Source of the DNA: CAYLJO01 sp964383905
GTDB taxonomy: Bacteria > Acidobacteriota > Blastocatellia > Pyrinomonadales > Pyrinomonadaceae
Assembly (NCBI GenBank): GCA_964383905.1
Contig: CAYLJO010000067.1
Coordinates: forward strand, 1-27,809
Direction: 5' to 3'
Length of the DNA stretch: 27,809 nucleotides
Positions 8,477 through 16,286 of the stretch are shown in pieces (position 1 is the first letter of the stretch; every line of letters begins with the position of its first letter). The position numbers and the translations under genes are program-made. The notes beneath the pieces are model-generated. The model did no database searches and had not been told where the DNA came from. It saw only the letters and a program-made list of their open reading frames with translations.

Positions 8477-9152
8477 TCTATTCTTTACCTTACTCTTCCT
8501 TTACCTTTGTGCCCCTCTGTGTTCCTCTGTGCCCTCTGTGGTTCATGCTTTTCCTACTTTGTCACCCCGCCTCACCCTATCCAGCGATAACTTCCGCATC
8601 AGCTATCCTGCGCGCACCGCCCGGCGCGATGTCGAGGATGCACTCAACACCCTCGAATCGGCGCGCTCCGGCCTGCTCCAGCGTTTAGCGGTGGCCTCCC
8701 TACACCCGCCTGAATTGCCGGTGCTCGATATATACGTTCACGAGACGACCGGCGACTTTGTCGGGGCAACGGGACAGCCGCCCTGGGTCGCGGCCGCGAC
8801 ACACAACCGGCGTATCGAGCTACAGCCGCTCGAGACGCTACGCCGCCGGGGCGTGCTCATCACTACGCTGCGTCACGAGTACGTCCACGCCGTGGTCGAA
8901 GCTCTCGGCAAGGGGCGCGCCCCCCGCTGGCTCGCCGAAGGACTCTCTTTATACATCTCCGGCGAAGGCCAACGGCTCAACCGCATAGGGCAGGGAGCCA
9001 GACTGCCGCTCGACGAGCTTGAACGCCGGCTCGGCCAGCCCGCGTCCGCTCAGGAGATGCGTACCCTCTACGGGGCCGCCTACCGCGAAGTGGCCGCGCT
9101 CATCCGCGACAGGGGCGAGGCCAGCCTCTGGCGACGCATCGCCAGCTATTAA
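8457..9152 (+). CDS. Secreted gluzincin-like metallopeptidase (peptidase MA-like)
   Basis: This 231-aa protein has H140-E-Y-V-H144 followed by WLAE161G, the zinc-binding pattern of gluzincins (HExxH plus a downstream Glu). The layout resembles the peptidase MA-like domain, often found on exported bacterial proteins. The signal peptide runs from MKTDPINLFF to V29-H30-A31, a good signal peptidase I site before F32. The cleavage region lies inside an exact 32-bp copy of the repeat arm found in the upstream gene. The ORF is open further upstream to 8397, but the ATG at 8457 gives a proper signal peptide and overlaps the previous gene by 20 nt, so I prefer it. The protein ends soon after the catalytic domain, without the C-terminal TPR or other domains many relatives carry. 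Substrate is unknown; the operon suggests work in the envelope. Confidence 0.82.
   Translation: MKTDPINLFFTLLFLYLCAPLCSSVPSVVHAFPTLSPRLTLSSDNFRISYPARTARRDVEDALNTLESARSGLLQRLAVASLHPPELPVLDIYVHETTGDFVGATGQPPWVAAATHNRRIELQPLETLRRRGVLITTLRHEYVHAVVEALGKGRAPRWLAEGLSLYISGEGQRLNRIGQGARLPLDELERRLGQPASAQEMRTLYGAAYREVAALIRDRGEASLWRRIASY
8522..8553 (+). repeat. Solitary 32-bp repeat arm, exact copy of 6502-6533
   Basis: Identical over 32 bp to the right arm of the 6387-6531 element, with one or two extra degenerate 9-nt units just upstream (from about 8508). No purine-rich partner arm is visible nearby. It is read in the same frame as at 6502-6533, giving SSVPSVVHAF in both proteins. Confidence 0.9.
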
Positions 9153-9191
9153 TGATTTCGCTGCGGCGTTTCTCTGCCGGCGAGGTTACGG

Positions 9192-9920
9192 TCACAGTAG
9201 CTTGAGCAATTCTCTGGCGGCGAAGAGAACGCTGGCTCGCTCATCGTCATTAGCACAAGGTTTGTCGAGGAGGTTACCGCCGGTAGCCGCCACCAGTTGC
9301 TCATGGCGCAGCTTTTGTCGTTCATTCTCGATCTCCTCCTTCTGCTTCGCGCGTGACGCTTCGAGCCCACCGGCGCGTATGAACTCGACGATCTGGCGGA
9401 GTTCGTCGCGGTCGAACCACGTGCCGTGCCCTTTGCACACGTCAACGATCACGCCCGAGCAGCGCGCGAAGTTGATGCGGTTCATCAGCTGCTTACATTC
9501 CGGACAGGGCACATAGCGCACGTGGTCCGGCTCGCTGCCGCCATCAGTATGTGGCGGCGCAGGTGTTGCAGCGCCCAGCACGGCTGACTGTTGCTCACGG
9601 TCGGCGCAGATCTGCTCAAAGGACGCCGCATCCACCCACAGCCCGTCACACTGCGCGCATTCACGCAGAGTGCTTGCGCCAATTACGACCGGTGCCATCT
9701 CGATCCGGCAACGCGGGCAGCGGCGCTGAGGAAGATCGGTTGTTTCGGCGCGGGCTGCTTTCGCCCCGCACCGCGGGCAGTGAAGACTCCCCATGAACAT
9801 CATCCCAAAGCACGACGGGCACGCCACGGTCGCGAGTCGCGCCCCACAATACAAGCATTGTGGCGAGTCGGTAGAAGCGGCCGCGCCGCACATCGGGCAG
9901 TTGAGTGTTTCAGCCTGCAT
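9192..9920 (-). CDS. Multi-zinc-ribbon protein with TFIIB-type zinc-finger domains
   Basis: This 242-aa protein is rich in CxxC pairs: C8/C11, C22/C25, C34/C37, C48/C51, C68/C71 and C88/C91, with more in the second half (CPEC, then CSG...CKGHGTWFDRDEL). The pattern CPRC...C-x-x-C-D-G-x-W-x-D followed by the later CKGHGTWFD block matches two zf-TFIIB (PF13453-type) domains. The first half resembles tandem double zinc ribbons. The C-terminal part (AKQKEEIENERQKLRHEQL) is charged and helical. No enzyme motif is visible, so a scaffold, redox or nucleic-acid binding role remains open. A TTG at 9935 extends the frame, but the ATG at 9920 has GGAG 9 nt upstream and is preferred. It converges on the peptidase gene with a 39-nt gap and has no obvious operon partner. 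Confidence 0.85.
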   Translation of the reverse strand: MQAETLNCPMCGAAASTDSPQCLYCGARLATVACPSCFGMMFMGSLHCPRCGAKAARAETTDLPQRRCPRCRIEMAPVVIGASTLRECAQCDGLWVDAASFEQICADREQQSAVLGAATPAPPHTDGGSEPDHVRYVPCPECKQLMNRINFARCSGVIVDVCKGHGTWFDRDELRQIVEFIRAGGLEASRAKQKEEIENERQKLRHEQLVAATGGNLLDKPCANDDERASVLFAARELLKLL

Positions 9921-10290
9921 TCCTGAATTCTCCAAATTGCGCTACGGGAATAAGATCAAGCCACGCGCGCTTCAAAACCTGTGGCAACTATTCTCAAAAT
10001 ATTTGATTTACTTGTGGGCTTTGCTTCCCGGTATGGGCCTTTTGCGCAAAGGCGCGGCGAGCACGAAAGATGATTTGAAAGGTAGGCCCCATGGCGCGGG
10101 GCTCCGGGCTGGCTGGCGGGCCAACAGGCGCCTTCGCCAACCATTCTGAGATTAACATTTAAAGCGGGGAATTTCCATAGAAATCAAAGAAGGAAATAGA
10201 AAATGGATGCATTAAAACGATAAATAGATGCGTGTGAGCTACACCGATGATTATCGCTGAGAATAATAAATTCCGCCTCTGCATATGCTT
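9921..10290. other. Intergenic region without a convincing gene
   Basis: The stretch is markedly more AT-rich from about 10150 onward than its surroundings. A 62-codon minus-strand ORF at 10159-10347 has no recognisable motif and crosses the promoter below, so I do not call it. No terminator, tRNA or known RNA motif stands out. Confidence 0.6.
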
Positions 10291-10319
10291 TTGACAAAGC
10301 GTTATTTTGAAGGGATAAT
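10291..10319 (+). promoter_or_regulatory. Near-consensus sigma70 promoter for the subtilase gene
   Basis: TTGACA at 10291-10296, a 17-bp spacer, then GATAAT at 10314-10319: 11 of 12 consensus bases with ideal spacing. Transcription would begin near 10326 and give a leader of roughly 80 nt before the ATG at 10409. Confidence 0.7.
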
Positions 10320-10408
10320 AAGCGGCCGTATTCACCTCATCCCCCACAGATCATTGGCGATAATCATAAGCCGTTACTTTAGGGTTTAAGCTATTCAGGG
10401 GAATCTTA

Positions 10409-13400
10409 ATGCCATATATTCCTTACTATCGTGCGCATTATCTTCAGCCCAGGAGACCTCCTCACAAAAAACTTTTAAACCGTTTTCATCTCGTATTAGC
10501 GCTGGGCCTGGTAGCTCTAGTCATTTTTGCGCTCTTTAATCTGGGTGTTTCTGCGCAGCAAAGTGGTGCGGCGGATAATGGGGAAGGCGCACTCAATGCA
10601 AAATCAGATAAATTACTGAAGCACCTTTACCACGTTGCAAGAAAAAGGCCGGCAGCAACAAAGACCGAGCCACGGACGATGACCGATCAGGCGCCACCTC
10701 AGGCGGATGCTGACATAGAAATTGATCAGCTTTCACGCCTGGTTGGTCTCGAGCGAGCGCAAGATGGCGCCATTAAGGTGAGCGTGATCGCGCGCCTCAC
10801 AAAAGGGGGTGCCGCCGAGCTGAATGCAGCGGGCTTCCCCGTAGGAGCCAGAATTGGCGATATCGTGACCGTGGAAACCGCTGTCGACAGGTTGCCGGAG
10901 CTTGCCTCGCTAACCTCGGTGCGCAATATGGAAGCGTCTGTTTACCGGCGACCGCTGAATGATCGTGCGCGCCAGGCCACCGGCGTAGACAACCTTTCCG
11001 GGCAGCGTGCAGTAACGCAGACAGGGCACGGCGTGGTAATTGGTATTATCGATACAGGTATTGATTTTCGCCACCTTGACTTTACAAAGCCGGGCAGCAA
11101 CGGCCAACAGACACGCATTAAGGCGCTGCTTGATATGACCGTTTATGGCCCGCAGACCCCCGACCCGGGCTGGAATTATTCACTGCCGGGCCAGACTGCT
11201 TCTATCGGTCGCCTGTACACGGAAGCAGATATCAACGCTGCGCTGCAAGCGCCTAAACCTGCCGACCAGAGCACCGATAGCGTAAAAGAAAGAGATAAGA
11301 ACGGTCACGGCACGCATGTGACAGGGACGGCAGCAGGCAATGGACTCGCCTCGCCCAAGTCAGGTACTTACGCGGGGATGGCGCCGGAGGCTGACCTGAT
11401 AGTGGTCAAGGCAAGCCGTCAGAACGATGGGACCGACGTGTTCCGCATGTCTGACATTATCAATGCGTTACAGTTTGTTCAGCAGAAGGCGTCGGAACTG
11501 GGCGAGCCGTATGTCATCAACTTGAGTCTGGGTGGGCAAGCTGGTCCACATGACGGGACGGATCCTGATGAGCAGGCCATTGATAACCTCGTCAACAGCG
11601 GGCCTGGCCGCGCCGTCTGCGTCGGCGCCGGTAATGATGGTGACCGCGATATGCATGCAGGCGGAAACGTGCCGGCTGGTGCCGAATTTGATCTCAAGCT
11701 GGATGCCAGGGATCTTTCCGCCCCCGGTAACACGGTCATCTCTCCAGGGGCACTGGATCTTTACTATTCGGGTTCGGATCAAATAAGTGTGACGGTTGTC
11801 AGGCCGGATGGAGTGAGCATTGGCCCCGTCGCTTTCAATAACAGCAACACTAACGACCAGTACGTTAAAATCCATAACGTCATCAAGCCGCAGAACGGGC
11901 AGCACAACATTAGCCTGATCTTTGACGATAGCGCTAGGACTCTGAGGGACGCCGGCTCGGGCACCAGTGCTACGTGGACCATTAAGTTAAATGGAGATAG
12001 TGTACCCTCCGGCGGGCACTTTGATGCCTGGGTAGCAGAAGGGCAATTTACAGGCGACAGTGTTGACCCGGGGAAACGCATAACCTCGCCCGGCACAGCG
12101 CGCGGCGCGATCACAGTCGGCGCCTATGTGACGCGCTCGAACACGCTGGTCGTCGGGAATTTCACCCCTTATACAGGCCAGGGGCCGACAGCGGACGGGC
12201 GGCAGAAGCCGGAGGTCGAAGCGCCAGGCCATTACCTCTATTCATCAAGATCGTCAGACGTAGCCGATGCAAGCTTCGGTATCATCGGTTCTGGCCCCGA
12301 CGCCCCCTCAGATGGCACACACTATACGGGTCTGAGCGGCACGAGCATGGCGACGGCTGTGGCGACGGGCGGAGTCGCGTTAATGCTGCAGGCGATCCCG
12401 TCTTTGACTGCCAATCAGATCAGAGACTCCATCACGAATACAACCAACCCCGATTCCTATGCCGTCCCGGGTGCGTGGAATCCACGTGCCGGCTTTGGCC
12501 AACTCAGCATCGCCGGTGCCATTAACCTCGGCGGGAGGCCGACTTATTCCATCTCAGGACATGTGACAAATGGAAAATCAGGATTTACTCTCGTGACACT
12601 AACGGGCACACGATCCTATACGACCGGGTTAGACAGCAACGGTAACTATTCTTTCTCGAGATTGCCGGCGGGCGGCACCTATACCGTTACACCAAGTCGC
12701 GGCGGCCCCTACCAATACACCTACACCCCTCCAAGCCAGACTTTTACAAACCTGGGTTCCAACCAGGTGGCTGATTTCACCGAGACGCTTGTGGCTTACA
12801 GCATCGGCGGTCGAGTGATGGATGCTAACGGTAACGGCATTGGCGGTGTTCAGATCGTTTTGAATACGGGTTCTTCCGGTAGCGCTCAAACAGACACCGG
12901 TGGCAACTACTCGTTTCCGAACCTGGCCGCGGGTCAAAGTTACAGTGTTGAACCGATCCCTACAAACAAATACACGTTCACGCCTCAAAGAGTGAGCGTC
13001 GCTAATTTGGGCGGAAATCAGACAGTTAATTTCACCGCCGTTTACCGCCCGCTCTATAACATAACCGGCCGCATCAACGATCGCAAAGGCGCCGGTGTCA
13101 GTGGTGTATCCGTGGACGCAACCGGTCCAACAGATTCCAGGTCCGCAACGACCGATGGCAACGGAAACTTTATACTCTGCTGCTTACCAGGAGGTGTAAA
13201 TTACACGGTGAAGCCGCCGGAGATGGCCGATGTATATGACCGTTCTACCGATACCCATACGCACTACGTCTTTGACCCTCCTGCTCTGAGCTTTAATAAC
13301 TTGAGTGGCGACGCAACAGCCAACTTCACGGCCATACCTTCTCACTACATTGGTGGCCGTGTGACCGATGCGAGTGGCACCGGCCTTGGCGGTGTAACGA

Positions 13401-14332
13401 TGGCCCTGAGCGGCCCGAAGGCGGCGACCGCCAAGACCTCCAGCAATGGTCTCTACACATTCATCTACCTGCCAGAGGGCGGCCCGTATACGGTGACAGT
13501 GGCGATGCCCGGCTTCACTGCGAATCCAGTGAGCCGTACCTTTAACAATTTTACGGCAAACATTTCAACCGCCGACTTTGTGATGACTTCGCTTCCGAAC
13601 GTTATCGATGATGCGCGGACATTTGTCACCCAGCACTATCACGATTTTTTGAACCGCGATCCGGACCGGAATGGCTTAGACTACTGGACAAACCAGATCA
13701 CCTTGTGCGGCTCGGATGCTTCGTGCATCCTGCGCCGCCGCGTCGCGGTCTCGGCGGCATATTTCACGTCGGATGAGTTCCAGCAGACGGGCTACTATGT
13801 TTATCGCTTCTACAAAGCTAGTCTCGGACACCAGCCAAAGTTCAATGAATTCATGGCGGATAGAAGCCAGGTGATTGGCGGAGCGACGCTGGATATCGGG
13901 AAAGCTCTTTTTGCTGACCAGTGGGTCAAGCGCGCCGACTTTCTACAGTTATATTCTGCCGGAATGAGCAACACAGATTATGTCACGCAATTGTATACGA
14001 GGGCGCAGCTAGACTCTCATACGACGGAACGGCAGCAGGCGATGGCCGATCTCAATAATGGATCGAAGACACGCGCACAGGTGCTGCGAGAGATGATTGA
14101 GATTCCAGAGTACAAAGCGAGAGAGTACAACGCGGCATTTGTCATGATGCAGTACTTTGGCTATTTGCGGAGAGACTACGATCAGGATGGATACAACTTC
14201 TGGTTAGGGGTGATGAACGGGTTGGATGCGAGCGCCTTCAAAGGGATGACCTGCGCGTTCATCACCTCCGCAGAATACCAACTGCGTTTCAGCACTAACG
14301 TGACACACACCAACCGCGATTGCGGTCAATAG
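10409..14332 (+). CDS. Secreted S8 subtilisin-like protease with Cna-B-like repeats and DUF4214 tail
   Basis: The 1307-aa product begins with a long basic N-region, a hydrophobic core and a likely signal peptidase cut at GVSA/QQS. A propeptide-like region follows to about residue 185. The S8 catalytic triad is complete: D215 (IGIIDTGID), H300 (NGHGTHV) and S646 (GTSMATA). A long insert between His and Ser resembles that of CspA-like subtilases. Four carboxypeptidase-regulatory/Cna-B-like repeats occupy about 711-1060; each begins with a Y-x-I-x-G-x-V-like strand and ends in an NFTA-like strand. Residues about 1066-1300 match DUF4214 (YHDFLNRDPDRNGLDYW, later YLRRDYDQDGYNFWLG). AGGGG lies 7 nt before the ATG, behind a strong promoter. 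It stands alone as a monocistronic gene. Its role is probably extracellular protein degradation or surface adhesion; the target is unknown. Confidence 0.93.
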   Translation: MPYIPYYRAHYLQPRRPPHKKLLNRFHLVLALGLVALVIFALFNLGVSAQQSGAADNGEGALNAKSDKLLKHLYHVARKRPAATKTEPRTMTDQAPPQADADIEIDQLSRLVGLERAQDGAIKVSVIARLTKGGAAELNAAGFPVGARIGDIVTVETAVDRLPELASLTSVRNMEASVYRRPLNDRARQATGVDNLSGQRAVTQTGHGVVIGIIDTGIDFRHLDFTKPGSNGQQTRIKALLDMTVYGPQTPDPGWNYSLPGQTASIGRLYTEADINAALQAPKPADQSTDSVKERDKNGHGTHVTGTAAGNGLASPKSGTYAGMAPEADLIVVKASRQNDGTDVFRMSDIINALQFVQQKASELGEPYVINLSLGGQAGPHDGTDPDEQAIDNLVNSGPGRAVCVGAGNDGDRDMHAGGNVPAGAEFDLKLDARDLSAPGNTVISPGALDLYYSGSDQISVTVVRPDGVSIGPVAFNNSNTNDQYVKIHNVIKPQNGQHNISLIFDDSARTLRDAGSGTSATWTIKLNGDSVPSGGHFDAWVAEGQFTGDSVDPGKRITSPGTARGAITVGAYVTRSNTLVVGNFTPYTGQGPTADGRQKPEVEAPGHYLYSSRSSDVADASFGIIGSGPDAPSDGTHYTGLSGTSMATAVATGGVALMLQAIPSLTANQIRDSITNTTNPDSYAVPGAWNPRAGFGQLSIAGAINLGGRPTYSISGHVTNGKSGFTLVTLTGTRSYTTGLDSNGNYSFSRLPAGGTYTVTPSRGGPYQYTYTPPSQTFTNLGSNQVADFTETLVAYSIGGRVMDANGNGIGGVQIVLNTGSSGSAQTDTGGNYSFPNLAAGQSYSVEPIPTNKYTFTPQRVSVANLGGNQTVNFTAVYRPLYNITGRINDRKGAGVSGVSVDATGPTDSRSATTDGNGNFILCCLPGGVNYTVKPPEMADVYDRSTDTHTHYVFDPPALSFNNLSGDATANFTAIPSHYIGGRVTDASGTGLGGVTMALSGPKAATAKTSSNGLYTFIYLPEGGPYTVTVAMPGFTANPVSRTFNNFTANISTADFVMTSLPNVIDDARTFVTQHYHDFLNRDPDRNGLDYWTNQITLCGSDASCILRRRVAVSAAYFTSDEFQQTGYYVYRFYKASLGHQPKFNEFMADRSQVIGGATLDIGKALFADQWVKRADFLQLYSAGMSNTDYVTQLYTRAQLDSHTTERQQAMADLNNGSKTRAQVLREMIEIPEYKAREYNAAFVMMQYFGYLRRDYDQDGYNFWLGVMNGLDASAFKGMTCAFITSAEYQLRFSTNVTHTNRDCGQ

Positions 14333-14425
14333 GCGAGAATGGCGCGAATAAACGGTTAGAAAATCACGTCACTTTTCTGCTCGGCACACCGATCCGCTTA
14401 CCGGCACGCGCGTGTCTGTAGCGGG

Positions 14426-14457
14426 AAGCGTTTACGTGTATTTGTACGTAAACGCTT
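14426..14457. promoter_or_regulatory. Perfect 12-bp inverted repeat with 8-nt spacer
   Basis: AAGCGTTTACGT at 14426-14437 pairs exactly with ACGTAAACGCTT at 14446-14457; the loop is GTATTTGT. With no T-run after it, it is a poor intrinsic terminator. A regulator-binding site or an RNA stem at the end of the subtilase transcript are both possible. Confidence 0.6.
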
Positions 14458-14656
14458 GATCACTATGCATCTTGCCGGCGCCCTGTCAATCAAAACACAA
14501 CTCTGATCTCTCTATCCTCCAGCCTTTAGCGTGTGGCGGTCTGCAACCCGATCCGGGCAGTTGAAGCGCGCGCTAGACGCAGACGTGCGGAGTGTGCGAT
14601 TCTGAGGGCGCCGATTACAACACGGGATTGAATTCTGTTTGACGGTGCGCTCTTTC

Positions 14657-14678
14657 TTTCGCGCAAGATTGCGCGAAA
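14657..14678. promoter_or_regulatory. Perfect 10-bp dyad, likely operator of the sugar kinase operon
   Basis: TTTCGCGCAA at 14657-14666 and TTGCGCGAAA at 14669-14678 are exact reverse complements with only GA between them, giving a 22-bp dyad that ends 10 nt before the kinase ATG. A 2-nt loop is too tight for a full RNA hairpin, so a DNA operator for a dimeric repressor is the better reading. Confidence 0.6.
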
Positions 14679-14688
14679 TCGAAGCTAA

Positions 14689-16236
14689 ATGAGCAAAAGC
14701 GTTGCGCCAGAGCCTTCGCCGTTTGTGCTCGCGCTCGACATCGGCACGTCGAGCATCCGGGCAGCGCTCTTCGACGAGCGCGGGCGTGAGCTTGATGCGA
14801 CGGAGTCGCGGCTGGTGCGAAGCCTCTCCACAACTATTGAGGGTGGCGCGGAAGACGACGCCGAAAGCTCAATCGAACAGGTGGCCCGGACCATCGACGA
14901 GGCGCTCGCACGCACGACCGACCCGCATACGCGCATCGATGTCGTGGCCGTCTCCTGTTTCTGGCACAGCCTTGTCGGCACGGACCGCGCCGGCCAACCG
15001 CTGACGCCTGTTTTCGGTTGGGCCGACACGCGCGCCGCCCGCGCCGCAGAAGAATTGCGACAGCGCTTCGACGAAAACGGGTCGCACGCGCGCACCGGGT
15101 GCCGTTTTCACCCGAGCTACTGGCCAGCCAAACTTCTTTGGCTCAGCCAGGATCATCCCGACCGTTATCGCAAGGTCGTACGCTGGATGTCGTTCGGGGA
15201 TCTGTTGGCGCTGCGTCTCTTCGGCGAGCTTAAAACAAGCGTTTCGATGGCATCGGGCACCGGCCTGCTGGACGAGCACCGGTGCGCCTGGGATCAAGAG
15301 CTCCTCGCGATACCGGGAGTCACCGAAGATCAATTGCCCGCGGTTGCCGCAAGGGGCGAGGCTTTTACCGGGCTCACGGGCCGGTACGCCGAGCGCTGGC
15401 CGCAGCTCAAGAATGCGCGCTGGTTTCCGGCCATCGGCGACGGTGCGGCAAACAACATTGGTGAGGGCTGTGTGACGCGCAAGAAAATAGCCCTGATGGT
15501 CGGAACGTCCGGCGCCATGCGCGTCCTGTGGGGAGGCACGCCTCCCACCGTACTTGCCCCTGAGCTCTGGTGTTATCGCGCTGACCACAGCCGCATCCTC
15601 GTCGGCGGCGCCCTCTCAGACGGCGGCGGCCTCTATAGTTGGATGAGCGGTACGCTTGCGCTAGAGCGGGCGGGCCACGACCGGCTGGCAATTGAGGACG
15701 CTCTCGGTAAGATGGGACCGGACGCGCATGGCCTGACGGTCCTACCCTTCTGGGCCGGCGAGCGCAGCACCGGCTGGTCAGCATCGGCGCGCGGCGCGAT
15801 CCTCGGCCTCACCATGCACACGCGCCCGATCGAGATCCTGCGCGCCGGGATGGAAGCAATCGCCTACAGGTTCGCGCTGATCGGCGATGCGCTCTTTCGT
15901 GTCGCGCCGGAGGCTGAAACGGTCGCCTCGGGCGGTGCGTTGCGCGCTTCGCCCATCTGGGCGCAAATCATCGCGGACGCGCTGGGCCGCCCCCTGAGGC
16001 TGAGCGGCGTCCGCGAAGCGTCGAGTCGCGGCGCGGTCTTGCTTGCGCTGGAGATGGCAGGCAAAATAAAAAGCATCGAGGACACGCCCACCCCGCTCAG
16101 CCAGACTTACGAGCCGGACGCGACCCGTCATGCGCGCTACCGGGCCGGGCTTGAGCGGCAGCAGGTGATTTACGAGCGCCTCATCGCCGATCAGGAAGTT
16201 GCGCGCAGGATCGGCGATGCCGCGCGAGAAGGGTAA
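14689..16236 (+). CDS. FGGY-family carbohydrate kinase, probably gluconokinase
   Basis: The 515-aa protein has the N-terminal phosphate-binding loop D17-I-G-T-S-S22, WADTRA, a catalytic-base Asp at D251 (AIGDGAANN), the second ATP loop VGTSGAMRV, and the FGGY C-terminal block GGALRASPIWAQIIADALGRP. RTGCRFHPSYWPAKLLWL and the GTSGAMR / WCYR / GGALSDGGG run resemble Bacillus GntK more than xylulokinase, so ATP-dependent phosphorylation of gluconate to 6-phosphogluconate is my best guess; another sugar is possible. Transketolase starts 50 nt downstream, then RpiB, so the operon feeds the pentose phosphate pathway. No Shine-Dalgarno sequence is clear before the ATG; instead a perfect 22-bp dyad ends 10 nt upstream, which suggests repressor control. 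Confidence 0.88.
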   Translation: MSKSVAPEPSPFVLALDIGTSSIRAALFDERGRELDATESRLVRSLSTTIEGGAEDDAESSIEQVARTIDEALARTTDPHTRIDVVAVSCFWHSLVGTDRAGQPLTPVFGWADTRAARAAEELRQRFDENGSHARTGCRFHPSYWPAKLLWLSQDHPDRYRKVVRWMSFGDLLALRLFGELKTSVSMASGTGLLDEHRCAWDQELLAIPGVTEDQLPAVAARGEAFTGLTGRYAERWPQLKNARWFPAIGDGAANNIGEGCVTRKKIALMVGTSGAMRVLWGGTPPTVLAPELWCYRADHSRILVGGALSDGGGLYSWMSGTLALERAGHDRLAIEDALGKMGPDAHGLTVLPFWAGERSTGWSASARGAILGLTMHTRPIEILRAGMEAIAYRFALIGDALFRVAPEAETVASGGALRASPIWAQIIADALGRPLRLSGVREASSRGAVLLALEMAGKIKSIEDTPTPLSQTYEPDATRHARYRAGLERQQVIYERLIADQEVARRIGDAAREG

Positions 16237-16286
16237 TGGGAACGCCGCCGGCGGTATTTTAATCTGAGACGAGGAAGGATAAGAGC

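Larger units (their letters stand above)
14333..14688. other. 356-bp regulatory intergenic region
   Basis: No gene is supported here. It contains two strong dyads (14426-14457 and 14657-14678). A possible -35 box TTGACG at 14639-14644 has only a weak -10 candidate (CAAGAT, 14664-14669). No clear terminator with a T-run follows the subtilase gene. Confidence 0.6.

Noticed and set aside
10037..10051. Short hairpin around CCTTTTGCGCAAAGG
   Set aside because: Only a 5-bp stem, no T-run and no gene to terminate.
10159..10347. 62-codon minus-strand ORF
   Set aside because: No motif or ribosome site, and it crosses the strong promoter at 10291-10319.
16237..16286. Intrinsic terminator between the kinase and tkt (CCGCCGGCGG followed by TATTTT)
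   Set aside because: The palindrome has no proper loop and the T-run is short. The 50-nt gap and shared pathway favour one operon.
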